DNA from: Novosphingobium sp. TH158
GTDB lineage: Bacteria > Pseudomonadota > Alphaproteobacteria > Sphingomonadales > Sphingomonadaceae
NCBI RefSeq assembly: GCF_002855555.1
Contig: NZ_PKRT01000001.1
Coordinates: 1 to 64,000 of the forward strand
DNA length: 64,000 nucleotides
Direction of reading: 5' to 3'
Shown here piece by piece: positions 27,855 to 37,854 of the stretch (within the stretch, counting starts at the first letter, position 1; the number at the start of each line of letters is the position of its first letter). The position numbers were made by a program, and so were the translations under genes. The notes under the pieces are model-generated. The model worked only from the letters and a program-made list of their open reading frames with translations, did not search any database and was not told the DNA's origin.

Positions 27855-28271
27855 ATGCGTCACAAGGTTGGACATCGCAAGCTCCAGCGCACCTCCTCGC
27901 ACCGCGCCGCCCTGCTGCGCAACATGGCGGCCGCGCTGATCAAGCACGAACAGATCACCACCACGCTCGCCAAGGCTCGCGAACTGCGTCCCTACGCCGA
28001 AAAGCTGATCACGCTGGCCAAGCGCGGCGGCCTTTCCAACCGTCGTCTGGCGCATGCCCGCCTGCTCGACGATGCGCAGCTGGTGAAGCTGTTCGACGTT
28101 CTGGCCGCGCGTTATGCCGGTCGTGACGGTGGCTACACCCGCATCATCAAGGCCGGTTTCCGCGCTTCTGACGCCGCTCCGATTGCCGTGATCGAGCTGG
28201 TTGACCGCGACACCTCGGCCAAGGGCCAGGATTCGGGTCCGGTGATGGTCGAGGAAGAGCTGGAAGCCTGA
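27855..28271 (+). CDS. rplQ: 50S ribosomal protein L17
   Basis: The 138-residue protein starts [20 protein letters not shown] and contains [21 protein letters not shown]17 lies at the tunnel exit. It ends the alpha operon and a bulged but strong terminator follows. Confidence 0.98.
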   Translation: MRHKVGHRKLQRTSSHRAALLRNMAAALIKHEQITTTLAKARELRPYAEKLITLAKRGGLSNRRLAHARLLDDAQLVKLFDVLAARYAGRDGGYTRIIKAGFRASDAAPIAVIELVDRDTSAKGQDSGPVMVEEELEA

Positions 28272-28316
28272 TCGCTTTCGGCAGGGCCTGATTGGCCCTT
28301 CGTCGATCCACGAATT

Positions 28317-28357
28317 GAAAAGGCGGTTGCAGACGTTACGGTCTGCACCGCCTTTTT
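28317..28357 (+). terminator. Terminator of the alpha operon
   Basis: AAAGGCGGT-TGCAGAC pairs with GTCTGCA-CCGCCTTT with one bulged T and a short GTTACG loop. TTTTTCATTT follows the stem. Confidence 0.85.
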
Positions 28358-28379
28358 CATTTCGGGGGACTATCCGACA

Positions 28380-30533
28380 ATGCGCGCACTGGGTCGCAAC
28401 GCACTGACTGCATCGCTGGTTTCACTGTTCATGTCCAATTCCGCCATCGCAGCGCCGCCGCCGGCTCCGGCCTATCCGGAAACGCGCAAGGTCGATCTTG
28501 TCGAAACGCAGTTCGGCGAACAGGTGGCCGATCCCTATCGCTGGCTGGAAAACGACGTTCGCAACGACAAGGAGGTTGCCGACTGGGTTGCGCGCCAGAA
28601 CAAGGTGACCGACGCCTATCTTGCCCAGCTTCCCCAGCGCGCGTGGTTCGCCAAGCGAATCCGCGAGCTGATGGATTACGAGCGCTTCGGCCTGCCGCTG
28701 AAGGCGGGCAACCGCTATTTCTACATGCGCAATTCCGGCCTGCAGAACCAGTCGCAGCTGTTCGTCCGCACTGGCCTGAACGGCGCGCCGCGCCTGCTGA
28801 TCGACCCCAACGCCTGGGCCAAGGACGGCGCGACGGCCCTGGCTGACTGGGCACCGTCAAAGAACGGCAAGCTGCTGGCCTATGCCATCCAGGATGGCGG
28901 GTCGGACTGGCGCACGATCCGGGTGATGGACACCACCACCGGCAAGGTTCTGTCGGACGAGATCAAGTGGGCCAAGTTCACCGGCATCGCCTGGATCGGC
29001 TCCAAGGGCTTCCTCTATTCGCGCTTCCCCGAGCCGAAGCCGGGCGAGGCCTTCCAGCAGCTCAACAAGAACCAGGCGGTCTATTTCCACCGCATCGGCA
29101 CGCCCCAGTCGGCAGACGAGCTGGTCTATGCCACGCCCGACCAGCCCGAGCTGGGCCACTCCGCGGAAGTGACCTGGGATGACCGCTGGGTGCTGCTGAC
29201 CACGGCGCGGGGCACTGACAACAAGTACGAAGTGCATGGCATTGCGCTGAACAAGCGCAAGCCCGGAAGCTGGAAGGCGCAGCCGATCGTCAAGGGGCTG
29301 GAGCATGACTGGCGCCTGATCGAGGGCATGGGCGACACGCTCTATTTCGTTACCAACAAGGGCGCACCGAAGCTCAAGGTCGTCAAGGCCGCGGCAGGGC
29401 GCGATGGCCAGTGGGGCTTCACCGACATCATCGCCGAGCGGCCCGAAACGCTGGCCCGCGCGCAGATCGTCGGCCAGCGCATGGTGCTGTCCTATATGAA
29501 GGATGCCGCGACGCGCGCCGAGATGGTGACGCTGGAGGGCAAGCCGGTGCAGGCGATCAGCCTGAACGCCATCGGCACGGCATCGGGCTTTTCGGGGCAT
29601 CCGGGCGATCCGGAGACGTTCTACAACTTCTCCAGCTTCAACCAGCCTTCGGCCGTGTTCCGGTTCGACAGCCAGACCGGCCAGTCCACGCCCTTTGCCC
29701 TGCCCAAGGTGACCTTCAATCCGGCCGATTACGATGTCGACCAGCAGTTCTACACCTCGAAGGACGGTACGCGGGTGCCGATGTTCATCGTGCGCAAGAA
29801 GTCGCTCGTGCAGGCGGGCAAGGCCGCGCCGACACTGCTTTACGGCTATGGCGGGTTCGACGTGTCGCAGGTTCCCGGTTTCTCGGCCACGCGCATGGCC
29901 TGGCTCGAAGCAGGCGGTGTCTTCGCACTGGCCAACATTCGCGGCGGCGGCGAATATGGCAAGGCATGGCACGATGCCGGCCGCCTGGCGAACAAGCAGA
30001 ACGTGTTCGACGATTTCATCGCGGCGGGTGAATACCTGATCGCGAAGGGCATCACCCCGCGCGATGGCCTGACCGTGCAGGGCGGATCGAACGGCGGCCT
30101 GCTTGTCGGCGCGGTGGTCAACCAGCGGCCGGACCTGTTCGCCGCGGGCAATGCCGCAGTGGGCGTGATGGACATGCTGCGCTTCGACAAGTTCACTGCC
30201 GGGCGCTATTGGGTCGATGACTATGGCTATCCCTCGAAGGAAGCCGACTGGAAGGTGCTGCGCGCCTATTCGCCCTATCACAACATCAAGCCGGGCGTGG
30301 CCTATCCGCCGGTGCTGGTGACGACTGCCGATACCGACGACCGCGTCGTGCCGGGCCATTCGTTCAAGTATACGGCGGCGCTGCAGGCGGCGAACCCCAA
30401 GGGCAAGCCGCACCTGATCCGCATCGAGACGCGCGCCGGCCACGGGGCAGGCAAGCCGACCGACAAGGTGATCCAGGAAAGCGCCGACGTGCTTGGCTTC
30501 CTCGCCGCGTGGAGCGGGCTTGAGGTGAAGTGA
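28380..30533 (+). CDS. Prolyl oligopeptidase (S9A family), secreted
   Basis: The 717-residue serine peptidase has a signal peptide (MRALGRNALTASLVSLFMSN, cleavage near SAIA). A seven-blade propeller region follows, then the catalytic domain. Ser570 lies in QGGSNGGLL, the Asp in TDDRVVP (about 651-656), and His688 in RAGHGAGKPT. Length and the DPYRWLEN motif near the N-terminus fit prolyl endopeptidase, which cleaves after Pro in short peptides, here in the periplasm. It starts 23 nt after the alpha-operon terminator, so its promoter must be very close or readthrough must occur. Confidence 0.92.
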   Translation: MRALGRNALTASLVSLFMSNSAIAAPPPAPAYPETRKVDLVETQFGEQVADPYRWLENDVRNDKEVADWVARQNKVTDAYLAQLPQRAWFAKRIRELMDYERFGLPLKAGNRYFYMRNSGLQNQSQLFVRTGLNGAPRLLIDPNAWAKDGATALADWAPSKNGKLLAYAIQDGGSDWRTIRVMDTTTGKVLSDEIKWAKFTGIAWIGSKGFLYSRFPEPKPGEAFQQLNKNQAVYFHRIGTPQSADELVYATPDQPELGHSAEVTWDDRWVLLTTARGTDNKYEVHGIALNKRKPGSWKAQPIVKGLEHDWRLIEGMGDTLYFVTNKGAPKLKVVKAAAGRDGQWGFTDIIAERPETLARAQIVGQRMVLSYMKDAATRAEMVTLEGKPVQAISLNAIGTASGFSGHPGDPETFYNFSSFNQPSAVFRFDSQTGQSTPFALPKVTFNPADYDVDQQFYTSKDGTRVPMFIVRKKSLVQAGKAAPTLLYGYGGFDVSQVPGFSATRMAWLEAGGVFALANIRGGGEYGKAWHDAGRLANKQNVFDDFIAAGEYLIAKGITPRDGLTVQGGSNGGLLVGAVVNQRPDLFAAGNAAVGVMDMLRFDKFTAGRYWVDDYGYPSKEADWKVLRAYSPYHNIKPGVAYPPVLVTTADTDDRVVPGHSFKYTAALQAANPKGKPHLIRIETRAGHGAGKPTDKVIQESADVLGFLAAWSGLEVK

Positions 30534-30540
30534 GCCGGGT

Positions 30541-31299
30541 TCAGGCCGTCGCCGGTCTAGCGGCGGCGGCCTGTTCTTCCTCGTCCACCCGGCTTTCGAA
30601 GTGCGGCCAGGAAACCAGCTCGCGGAAGCTGCGCGGGGTGGTGGCCTGTCCGGTCGGCGGCCAGCCCTCGGCGCGGCGATAGGTGCCGAAGATCACGTCG
30701 AAGATCGGCAGCATGGCGGCGAAGTTGGTGTTGTAGTGCTCCGGCAGCCTGGAATGGTGCAGGCGGTGATAGGCCGGGCAGTTCAGCACCCATGACCACT
30801 TGCCGTAATCCACCTTCAGGTTGGCGTGGATGAAGTAGTTGTACAGCGTGGCCACCGCATAGACGAGCAGCATGGTCTCGGTCTGGCTGATGATGACCGA
30901 GGTCAGCGGCCAGATCGTCAGCGCCTTGATCAGCTGGTCGCCCCAGAAGTGGCGGTTGGTGGTCAGCGCGGACATTTCCGGGTCGGAATGGTGCAGCGAA
31001 TGCATCTTCCACAGGAAGCCAACCTTGTGCTGCAACACGTGGAAGGCAAACTCGCTGCCATCGCGCACCACAAGGAAGATCAGGAAAGCGACGATGAACG
31101 GCAATTGCGCGCCGTCGATCAGCGATTGCCCGGACCAATCGTTAAAGAACGGCAGCACCAGGAAGGCCACGCCCAGGTCCAGCGCCCAGCACTGGATGTT
31201 TCGCAGCCAGTCCGTCGGGACCGGATTCCGCCACCTTTCCAGCAGCGTAATCCCTCCGATGATGAGCACCTGGGCGGCGAGGAAGTAGAATGCGAGCAT
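30541..31299 (-). CDS. Sterol desaturase / fatty acid hydroxylase superfamily membrane protein
   Basis: The 252-residue protein has several hydrophobic helices and the family His clusters: FHVLQHKVGFLWKMHSLHHS (about residues 87-106) and HRLHHS (about 179-184). These bind the di-iron centre of integral-membrane hydroxylases. Bacterial members act on fatty acids, carotenoids or other lipids; the substrate cannot be told here. It converges with the prolyl oligopeptidase gene, with the stop codons 7 nt apart. Confidence 0.85.
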   Translation of the reverse strand: MLAFYFLAAQVLIIGGITLLERWRNPVPTDWLRNIQCWALDLGVAFLVLPFFNDWSGQSLIDGAQLPFIVAFLIFLVVRDGSEFAFHVLQHKVGFLWKMHSLHHSDPEMSALTTNRHFWGDQLIKALTIWPLTSVIISQTETMLLVYAVATLYNYFIHANLKVDYGKWSWVLNCPAYHRLHHSRLPEHYNTNFAAMLPIFDVIFGTYRRAEGWPPTGQATTPRSFRELVSWPHFESRVDEEEQAAAARPATA

Positions 31300-31390
31300 G
31301 GTGCAAACCAGTAACCTGTCACGGTTAACGAATTACCCACACCCTCGTTCATCCAGTGAGCCAGTTTTCTGAACAATGCCTGTCAGGCGG

Positions 31391-31424
31391 GTTCAGTCTC
31401 GTCTCAGCAGCGATTCGCTAGACG
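31391..31424 (+). promoter_or_regulatory. Possible response-regulator site and -10 before the 31474 gene
   Basis: TTCAG (31392-31396) and CTCAG (31403-31407) are 11 bp apart, one helical turn, as for OmpR-type regulators. TAGACG (31419-31424) may be the -10. No good -35 is visible, which fits an activated promoter. Confidence 0.3.
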
Positions 31425-31473
31425 GTATCTCGCAAGGCCGGGAATTGTCCCGGTCGGAGACGAGGAACGACCG

Positions 31474-32064
31474 ATGAAGACCTATACCAAAGCTCTGGCC
31501 AAGGGCGCATTCGCGACGGTTGCGGCCGGCGCGATGGTGGCTTCGGCAGTAACTCCGGCCGCCGCGCGTGACCGTCATGACCGTGACGAGATCAGTGCCG
31601 GCGAAGTCATTGCCGGTGCACTGGTGATCGGGGGCATTGCCGCCATGGCATCTGCGGCCAGCAACCGCGACTACAACTATGATCGCGCCGGCTATGACCC
31701 GCGCTGGAATCGCAATCGTGGCTACGGCTACGGTAACAACTACGGCAATCCGCGCCAGGCCGTGCAGATGTGTGTCCAGGCAGCCGAACGGGCCGCCAGC
31801 CGGTATTCCTATGGCCGGGCGGACGTGACCGACGTGCGCGATATCGATCGCAACGCCCGCGGCTACACGGTGCGCGGCCGCATCGCGGTCAACGCGATGG
31901 GACGGGGCTGGAACCGCGGCGATCCGTACTACGGCCGTGGCTGGGACAACGACTATCGCGGGTGGAACAGCAACCTGCGCGGTTACGACAGCGGCTCGTT
32001 CAAGTGCCGGGTCGAATATGGCCGGGTGGTCGATATCGACTTCAGCGGCATTCGCGGCCTCTGA
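31474..32064 (+). CDS. Secreted Tyr/Asn/Arg/Gly-rich protein of unknown function
   Basis: The 196-residue protein has a signal peptide (MKTYTKALAKGAFATVAAGA, cleavage near PAAA). A short hydrophobic Gly/Ala segment GEVIAGALVIGGIAAMASAA follows, then a low-complexity region with RNRGYGYGNNYG. The C-terminal half has a more ordered part with one Cys in each of QMCVQAAERAASRY and SFKCRVEYGRVVDIDF, possibly a disulfide. It looks like a sphingomonad envelope protein. No function is inferred. Confidence 0.75.
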   Translation: MKTYTKALAKGAFATVAAGAMVASAVTPAAARDRHDRDEISAGEVIAGALVIGGIAAMASAASNRDYNYDRAGYDPRWNRNRGYGYGNNYGNPRQAVQMCVQAAERAASRYSYGRADVTDVRDIDRNARGYTVRGRIAVNAMGRGWNRGDPYYGRGWDNDYRGWNSNLRGYDSGSFKCRVEYGRVVDIDFSGIRGL

Positions 32065-32080
32065 GACCCCCTCCTGAGGA

Positions 32081-32124
32081 AAAGCGATGGCCCCCCGTCT
32101 CGAAAGAGGCGGGGGGTTCGCTTT
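32081..32124. terminator. Bidirectional terminator between converging genes
   Basis: AAAGCGA and TTCGCTTT enclose CCCCCCGTCTC-GAAA-GAGGCGGGGGG, a long stem with T-rich sequence on both strands. It can serve the 31474 gene and the ispH-thrB-rnhA unit. Confidence 0.8.
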
Positions 32125-32133
32125 GCCGGTAGC

Positions 32134-32577
32134 TCAGCGCCCCGGGCGCGCGGCCTCGGCGGCATCGCTGGCCAGCGTGTCGGCCCGTTCGTTTTCCGGG
32201 TGGCCATCGTGCCCCTTCACCCAGATCCATTCGATCTTGTGCGGGCGCGTGGCGAGCAGCAGGTCCTGCCACAGGTCGGCATTGGCGACAGGCTTCTTTG
32301 CCGCGTTCTTCCAGCCGTTCTTCTGCCAGCCGAAAACCCAGCCGGTGATCCCGTCGATCACATAGCGGCTGTCGGTATGAAGCGAGACCTTGCACGGCTC
32401 CTTCAGCGCGCCGAGCGCCCGGATCACCGCCATCAGTTCCATGCGGTTGTTGGTCGTCGCCGGATCGCCGCCGGACATTTCCTTTTCATGGTCCCCCATG
32501 CGCAGGATCGCCCCCCAGCCGCCGGGGCCGGGATTGCCCTTGCAGGCGCCATCGGTGAAAATCTCGACGTGCTTCAC
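32134..32577 (-). CDS. rnhA: Ribonuclease HI
   Basis: The 147-residue enzyme removes RNA from RNA-DNA hybrids. Catalytic residues are in [14 protein letters not shown] (Asp), NNRMELMA (Glu), HTDSRYV (Asp) and GHPENERAD (Asp). The GTG start overlaps the thrB stop (GTGA). It is the last gene of ispH-thrB-rnhA. Confidence 0.96.
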   Translation of the reverse strand: MKHVEIFTDGACKGNPGPGGWGAILRMGDHEKEMSGGDPATTNNRMELMAVIRALGALKEPCKVSLHTDSRYVIDGITGWVFGWQKNGWKNAAKKPVANADLWQDLLLATRPHKIEWIWVKGHDGHPENERADTLASDAAEAARPGR

Positions 32578-33551
32578 GCAAAGATGCCGGCGTTGGCCGG
32601 ATCGGCGTAGAATTCCAGTCGCCGGGCGAAGGCCATCGGGTCCTTGCGCGTCACCAGTGCATCGGCGGGCGTGTTGAGCCAGTCATAGGCGCGCGTGGCA
32701 AGAAAGCGCATGGCCGCACCGCGCGCCAGCAGGGGCAGGGCGCTGCATTCCTCGCCGGAAAGCGGGCGGACCGATTCGTAGCCGGCGATCAGCGCCTGCG
32801 ACAGGTCGGGCAGGAATTCCCGCCCGGCGCTGTCGAAGCACCAGGCCGCGTGAGTCACCGCCACGTCGTAGGCCAGCATGTCGGTGCAGGCGAAGTAGAA
32901 GTCGATAAGGCCGGTAACCTCGTTGCCGAGCATCAGCACGTTATCGGGGAACAAGTCGGCGTGAATCACCCCGCGCGGCAGGCCGTCCGGCCAGGCGGCG
33001 ACCAGCGCCGGCAATTCGCGCCCGACCAGCGCGGCAAGCTGCGGGTCGATCGTGGCGAGCCCGTCCTGGCCGCAGGCTCCCAGCAGGCGCTGCCATTCGG
33101 CCGGGCCCATGCCGTTTTCGCGCTTGGCGGCAAAGTCGCCCGCAGCAAGATGCACCTGCGCCAGGGCCGCGCCCACCGCCCGCCCCTGCGCCGGGGTGGG
33201 GTGGCTCAGCGTGAAGCCGGGCAGGAATTCGATGAAGGCCAGCGCCTTGCCATGGTGCAGGCGAAAGGCATTTCCGGCCTTGTCGTGGATGGTCGCCGGC
33301 ACCGGGCAGCCCTTGGCCGCAAGGTGATCGAGCAGGCCGAGGAAGAAGGGCAGGTCGGCCACATCGGTGCGCTCTTCATAGATCGTCACGATGTGGCGGG
33401 TCGCCTTGCCATCGGGCAGGGCGGTTTCGACGATGAAATTGCTGTTCGAGACGCCTTCGGCAATGCCCTTGTAAAGCGTCAGCTCCCCAAGCCCGAATTC
33501 CCCTACAAGGTAGTGGAAATCGCTGTCGTCGAGATGGGTGTAGACCGCCAT
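32574..33551 (-). CDS. thrB: Homoserine kinase, APH-fold type
   Basis: The 325-residue protein starts [20 protein letters not shown] and has the aminoglycoside-phosphotransferase-like motif [12 protein letters not shown] and [15 protein letters not shown]. It phosphorylates L-homoserine for threonine synthesis. This ThrB type is unrelated to the GHMP-fold E. coli enzyme. The frame is open far upstream, but ATG 33551 fits the family and lies 2 nt after ispH. Confidence 0.94.
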   Translation of the reverse strand: MAVYTHLDDSDFHYLVGEFGLGELTLYKGIAEGVSNSNFIVETALPDGKATRHIVTIYEERTDVADLPFFLGLLDHLAAKGCPVPATIHDKAGNAFRLHHGKALAFIEFLPGFTLSHPTPAQGRAVGAALAQVHLAAGDFAAKRENGMGPAEWQRLLGACGQDGLATIDPQLAALVGRELPALVAAWPDGLPRGVIHADLFPDNVLMLGNEVTGLIDFYFACTDMLAYDVAVTHAAWCFDSAGREFLPDLSQALIAGYESVRPLSGEECSALPLLARGAAMRFLATRAYDWLNTPADALVTRKDPMAFARRLEFYADPANAGIFA

Positions 33552-33553
33552 CC

Positions 33554-34516
33554 CTAGGCCTTCGCGTCCATCAGCTGGCGGGGCAGCTTGAACACCATCT
33601 TCTCCTCGGCGGTGACGACGGTTTCCTCTTCCAGCGGGCGGATCGCGGCGATGCAGCCCACGACTTCGCGGACCAGTTCCTCGGGCGCGGAAGCACCGGC
33701 GGTAAGGCCCACCGTGTTCACGCCTGCAAACCAGGCCGGATCGATGTCCGATCCGCGCTGGACCAGCCGGGCCGGGGTGCCGCAGCGTTCGGCCACTTCG
33801 ACGAGGCGCACCGAATTGGAGCTGTTGGGCGCGCCGATCACCAGAACCAGGTCGCAATCGGGCGCAATCTGCTTCACCGCCGCCTGCCGGTTGGACGTGG
33901 CGTAGCAGATATCCTCTGCCTTGGGGCCGGCGATCTGCGGATAGCGGGCGCGCAGGGCGGCGACGACAGCGGCGGTATCGTCGACCGAAAGCGTCGTCTG
34001 GGTAAGGAAGGCGAGGGGCGCATCTTCGGCAAAGGAGAGCGCCTCGACATCGGCAACCGTCTCGACCAGCGTGATCGTGCCGTCGGGAACCTGGCCCAGC
34101 GTGCCGATGACTTCGGGATGGCCGCGATGGCCGATGAAGACGATGTGCCGCCCGGCTTCGATCTGGCGTTCCGCCTGCCGGTGGACCTTGCTGACCAGCG
34201 GGCAGGTGGCATCGAGCCATTCCAGCCCGCGCGATGTTGCCTCTGCCGGCACCGATTTCGGCACGCCATGGGCGCTGAAGATCACCGGCACGCCATCGGG
34301 CACCTCGTCCAGCTCCTCGACGAAGATGGCCCCCTTGGCCTTCAGGCTGTCGACGACGAAGCGGTTGTGGACGATTTCGTGCCGGACATAGACCGGCGGG
34401 CCATAGCGCTTCAGCGCAAGCTCGACGATATCGATCGCCCGGTCCACCCCGGCGCAGAACCCGCGCGGGGCGGCAATGATGAGTCGCAAGGGAGCGGCGG
34501 ATAATGCGGCGTTCAT
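33554..34516 (-). CDS. ispH: 4-hydroxy-3-methylbut-2-enyl diphosphate reductase
   Basis: The 320-residue enzyme makes IPP and DMAPP in the last MEP-pathway step. The Fe-S cluster cysteines are in [24 protein letters not shown] and [19 protein letters not shown] and [11 protein letters not shown] form the substrate site. It leads the operon with thrB and rnhA. Confidence 0.97.
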   Translation of the reverse strand: MNAALSAAPLRLIIAAPRGFCAGVDRAIDIVELALKRYGPPVYVRHEIVHNRFVVDSLKAKGAIFVEELDEVPDGVPVIFSAHGVPKSVPAEATSRGLEWLDATCPLVSKVHRQAERQIEAGRHIVFIGHRGHPEVIGTLGQVPDGTITLVETVADVEALSFAEDAPLAFLTQTTLSVDDTAAVVAALRARYPQIAGPKAEDICYATSNRQAAVKQIAPDCDLVLVIGAPNSSNSVRLVEVAERCGTPARLVQRGSDIDPAWFAGVNTVGLTAGASAPEELVREVVGCIAAIRPLEEETVVTAEEKMVFKLPRQLMDAKA

Positions 34517-34587
34517 TTCGTGCCCCCTAGCGCTTCGTGCGCCCAGCCGCTAGGGCAGCGAAACGATTTTGAAGGAACCGGATTGCG

Positions 34588-35238
34588 ATGACTGCCCGCA
34601 CTCGCCTGATTGCCGCTACTGCCCTCGTTGCCGCGCTGGCCGGATGCCGGGGAAGCGGCGATATCGTCGTTGACGAAGGCGTGGGCATCACCGCTGTCCG
34701 CACCGCCTGCCCGGCGGTGGGCATTCCCGACTACACCGGCGATATCACCACCTTCCGCACGCCCGGCGCAACCGATGCCGGCTCTATCGACGTGACGGCG
34801 GCCATCACCAACCTGCGCACCCAGTGCAACGAGGCGGGCGAGAAGGTCTATTCGACCTCCACCTTCGATGTCGTTGCCCGACGTGCCGACGTACGCGGCG
34901 CGCGCACGGTGCAGCTGCCCTATTTCGTCACCGTGCTGCGCGGCCGCTCGGCCGTGGTTTCCAAGCGGCTGGGCACCGTGACGCTGAACTTCGCCGATGG
35001 CCAGGAACGGGCACAGGCACGCGGGCAGGGCGCTGCCTATATCGACAAGGCCGAAGCGACCCTTGCCGAGGAAATCCGCCGCGAGATCACCCGCAAGCGC
35101 AAGGCCGGCGATGCCGATGCGGCGACCGATCCGCTCTCGCGCCCGGAAATCCGCGCCGCGGTCAACCGCGCGACCTTCGAGGTACTGGTCGGCTTCCAGC
35201 TTGACCAGAACCAGCTGAGCTACAACGCCACCCGCTGA
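34588..35238 (+). CDS. Putative lipoprotein, unknown function
   Basis: The 216-residue protein has a short signal [20 protein letters not shown] with a LAGC lipobox at Cys20. The mature domain has two further Cys residues ([17 protein letters not shown]) and a long Lys/Arg/Glu helix near residues 155-180. Sphingomonads carry similar envelope lipoproteins, but I cannot assign a family. It is divergent from ispH. Confidence 0.75.
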   Translation: MTARTRLIAATALVAALAGCRGSGDIVVDEGVGITAVRTACPAVGIPDYTGDITTFRTPGATDAGSIDVTAAITNLRTQCNEAGEKVYSTSTFDVVARRADVRGARTVQLPYFVTVLRGRSAVVSKRLGTVTLNFADGQERAQARGQGAAYIDKAEATLAEEIRREITRKRKAGDADAATDPLSRPEIRAAVNRATFEVLVGFQLDQNQLSYNATR

Positions 35239-35300
35239 TCTTCGCAGGCCTGAAAGGTCGAAGGTTTCCAAGCGGCGTCAAACCCGCTACCGGCGCAGCC

Positions 35301-37046
35301 ATGTCTGACACCAGGACCCTGTACGCCGCCTATTCCGGCCACCTTTCCGCCGCTCTCGATGCGCTTGAGCAGGCGGGCGTGCTGCCTGCCGGTCTTTCGC
35401 GCGGTGCCGTGACGGTAGAGCCGCCCCGCGATCCCAGCCATGGTGACCTTGCCACCAATGCCGCCATGGTGCTGGCCAAAGGCGCGGGCACCAATCCGCG
35501 CGCCCTGGCAGAGGCGCTGGTGGCGGAACTGGTCAAGGTTCCCGGCGTTACCAGCGCCGAGATTGCCGGGCCGGGCTTCATCAACCTGCGGCTGGCCGAC
35601 GCCGCCTGGATTGCCGAACTGCGCGCCATCGCCTCGCTGGCGGGCGATTACGGCCGTTCGCAAGCTGGCGGCGGGTCGACGGTGAACGTCGAATATGTCT
35701 CGGCCAATCCGACCGGCCCGATGCACATGGGCCACTGCCGCGGCGCGGTGGTCGGCGATGCGCTTGCCTCGCTGCTCGAATGGTCGGGCCACAAGGTCAT
35801 CCGCGAATACTACGTCAACGATGCCGGCGCGCAGGTCGATGTCCTCGCCCGCTCGGTGCACCTGCGTTACCGCGAGGCGCTGGGCGAGGCCGTGGGAGAG
35901 ATTCCCGAAGGGCTCTATCCCGGCGATTACCTCGTGCCCGTGGGGCAGGAACTCGCCCGCGAGTTCGGCAACAAGTACGCGGGTGCGCCTGACAGCGAAT
36001 GGCTTGTCCTGTTCCGCACCCGTGCGGTTGCCGCCATGCTGGCGATGATCAAGGACGATCTCGCGCTGCTGGGCATCCACCATGACCTGTTCTCGTCCGA
36101 GGCGGAGCTGCAGGCTGCCGGCAAGCCTGCCGATGCCGAAAAGTGGCTGCGCGCGCACGATCTGGTTTACGATGGCCAGCTCGAAGCGCCCAAGGGCAAG
36201 ACGCCCGAGGACTGGGAACCGGTGGAACTGCCGCTGTTCCGCTCGACGAAGTTCGGCGACGATCAGGACCGTCCGATCAAGAAATCGTCGGGTGAATGGA
36301 CCTATTTCGGTGCCGACCTCGCCTATCACTTCCAGAAGGCGCAGAGCGCCGACGCGCTGGTTGATATCTGGGGCGCGGACCACGCCGGCACGGTAAAGCG
36401 CATCAAGGCCGCAGTTGCCGCCATGACCGGCGCTGACGGATCGCCGACCCCCTTCGAGGTCAAGCTGGTGCAGATGGTCCAGCTGATGAAGGGCGGCCAG
36501 CCGTTCAAGATGTCGAAGCGCGCCGGCAATTTCGTCACGCTGGCCGATGTGGTCGAAATGGTGGGCAAGGACGTTGTCCGCTTCACCATGCTCACCCGCA
36601 AGCCCGACGCGCAGATGGACTTCGATTTCGACAAGGTGGTCGAAGCCTCGAAGGACAATCCCGTCTTCTACGTGCAATATGCCCATGCCCGCATCCGTTC
36701 CACCCTGCGCAAGGCGGCGGGGGAAGGCTTCGCGCCTTCGGATGCGGCGCTGGAGCGGCTGGGCGAGGAAGAGCTGGGGCTGGTCAAGCTGGCCGCGCAG
36801 TTCCCCCGCCTGGTAGAGGCCGCCGCTGCGGCGCGCGAACCGCACCGGGTGGCCTTCTACCTCTATGATCTGGCCGCTGCGTTCCATGCATACTGGAACG
36901 TGGGCAATGACAGGCCGGAAAAGCGGTTCATTGTGGCACAGGATCAAGAGGTTACGGGGGCAAGGCTTTTCCTTGCCACGCAAATCGGGCAACTGGTACG
37001 AAACGGCCTCGCCATTCTTGGCGTGGAGGCTGTCGAAGAAATGTAA
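35301..37046 (+). CDS. argS: Arginyl-tRNA synthetase
   Basis: The 581-residue class I synthetase has an N-terminal Add-1 domain, then [15 protein letters not shown] (the HIGH equivalent), [16 protein letters not shown] and [14 protein letters not shown] (KMSK). The anticodon-binding domain ends in the C-terminal [16 protein letters not shown]. It starts a conserved alphaproteobacterial block with a SPOR gene, nagZ, scpAB and tatABC. Confidence 0.97.
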   Translation: MSDTRTLYAAYSGHLSAALDALEQAGVLPAGLSRGAVTVEPPRDPSHGDLATNAAMVLAKGAGTNPRALAEALVAELVKVPGVTSAEIAGPGFINLRLADAAWIAELRAIASLAGDYGRSQAGGGSTVNVEYVSANPTGPMHMGHCRGAVVGDALASLLEWSGHKVIREYYVNDAGAQVDVLARSVHLRYREALGEAVGEIPEGLYPGDYLVPVGQELAREFGNKYAGAPDSEWLVLFRTRAVAAMLAMIKDDLALLGIHHDLFSSEAELQAAGKPADAEKWLRAHDLVYDGQLEAPKGKTPEDWEPVELPLFRSTKFGDDQDRPIKKSSGEWTYFGADLAYHFQKAQSADALVDIWGADHAGTVKRIKAAVAAMTGADGSPTPFEVKLVQMVQLMKGGQPFKMSKRAGNFVTLADVVEMVGKDVVRFTMLTRKPDAQMDFDFDKVVEASKDNPVFYVQYAHARIRSTLRKAAGEGFAPSDAALERLGEEELGLVKLAAQFPRLVEAAAAAREPHRVAFYLYDLAAAFHAYWNVGNDRPEKRFIVAQDQEVTGARLFLATQIGQLVRNGLAILGVEAVEEM

Positions 37047-37076
37047 GCGCTGCCTTGGGCAGCTGCGGAGGGCGCG

Positions 37077-37790
37077 ATGATCGAAGGTGCAGGGCGGGAC
37101 CCGGAAGACTACGGCGAAGGGATCGAGGAAACGGTAGAGGCTACCGCCTATGAGGCGGACCAGCCGGCCGAACTGGATCTCGACGCGGACGATCGCCTGC
37201 CCTGGCTGGAATCGTCGGACGACGATTATGACGAGGAAGGCGTCGACGGCACCCGCGTCGCGGCTTTCGTCGTTGGTGGCCTCGCGGCGCTGGCGGCGCT
37301 GGTCTATGCCATCTGGTGGTTCAGCCACCGCACGCCCGATCCGGCGCTGGTGGCCGATGGCAGCACCATTTCCGCACCCTCGGAGCCCTACAAGGAAGCG
37401 CCCAAGGACCCGGGCGGCAAATCGTTCACCGGCCAGGGCGATACGTCCTATTCGGTTGCCCAGGGCAAGGACAGCCAGCCCAAGCTGGCCGGCGGCGGCG
37501 AAGCGCCCAAGCCCACGATCGATGCCGGAACGGCACCGGCGGCGGCAACCAGCGGCGGTGTCGGCGTGCAGGTCGGCGCCTATGGCAGCCGCGAGAAGGC
37601 GGAGCAGGCATGGTCGGCCCTCGTCGGTCGCAGCGCCGCGCTGAAGGGCGTGAACCACCGCGTGGTCGAAGGCACGGCCGATATCGGCAAGGTCTATCGC
37701 CTGCAGGCAGTGGCTGGCGACGCGGCTGCGGCCGAGGCGCTGTGCTCGCAGCTGAAGGCCGGCGGCATCACCTGCCAGGTCAAGCGCTAG
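37077..37790 (+). CDS. SPOR-domain inner-membrane protein
   Basis: The 237-residue protein has an acidic cytoplasmic N-terminus (about 1-60), one membrane helix AAFVVGGLAALAALVYAIWW, a Pro/Gly-rich periplasmic linker and a C-terminal SPOR domain (about 160-237) starting GVGVQVGAYGSREKAEQAWS. SPOR domains bind denuded peptidoglycan at the septum, so a cell-division role is likely. It lies between argS and nagZ. Confidence 0.88.
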   Translation: MIEGAGRDPEDYGEGIEETVEATAYEADQPAELDLDADDRLPWLESSDDDYDEEGVDGTRVAAFVVGGLAALAALVYAIWWFSHRTPDPALVADGSTISAPSEPYKEAPKDPGGKSFTGQGDTSYSVAQGKDSQPKLAGGGEAPKPTIDAGTAPAAATSGGVGVQVGAYGSREKAEQAWSALVGRSAALKGVNHRVVEGTADIGKVYRLQAVAGDAAAAEALCSQLKAGGITCQVKR

Positions 37791-37854
37791 ATTTCCCCAT
37801 TTCCGGGCCTTCGCGCGCTTGCATTGCGGCGCTGCGAAGGCCACGTTCCGCGCC

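Noticed and set aside
32574..34220. 548-codon frame extending thrB upstream through ispH
   Set aside because: The homoserine kinase begins at ATG 33551; the extra part is ispH read in another frame.
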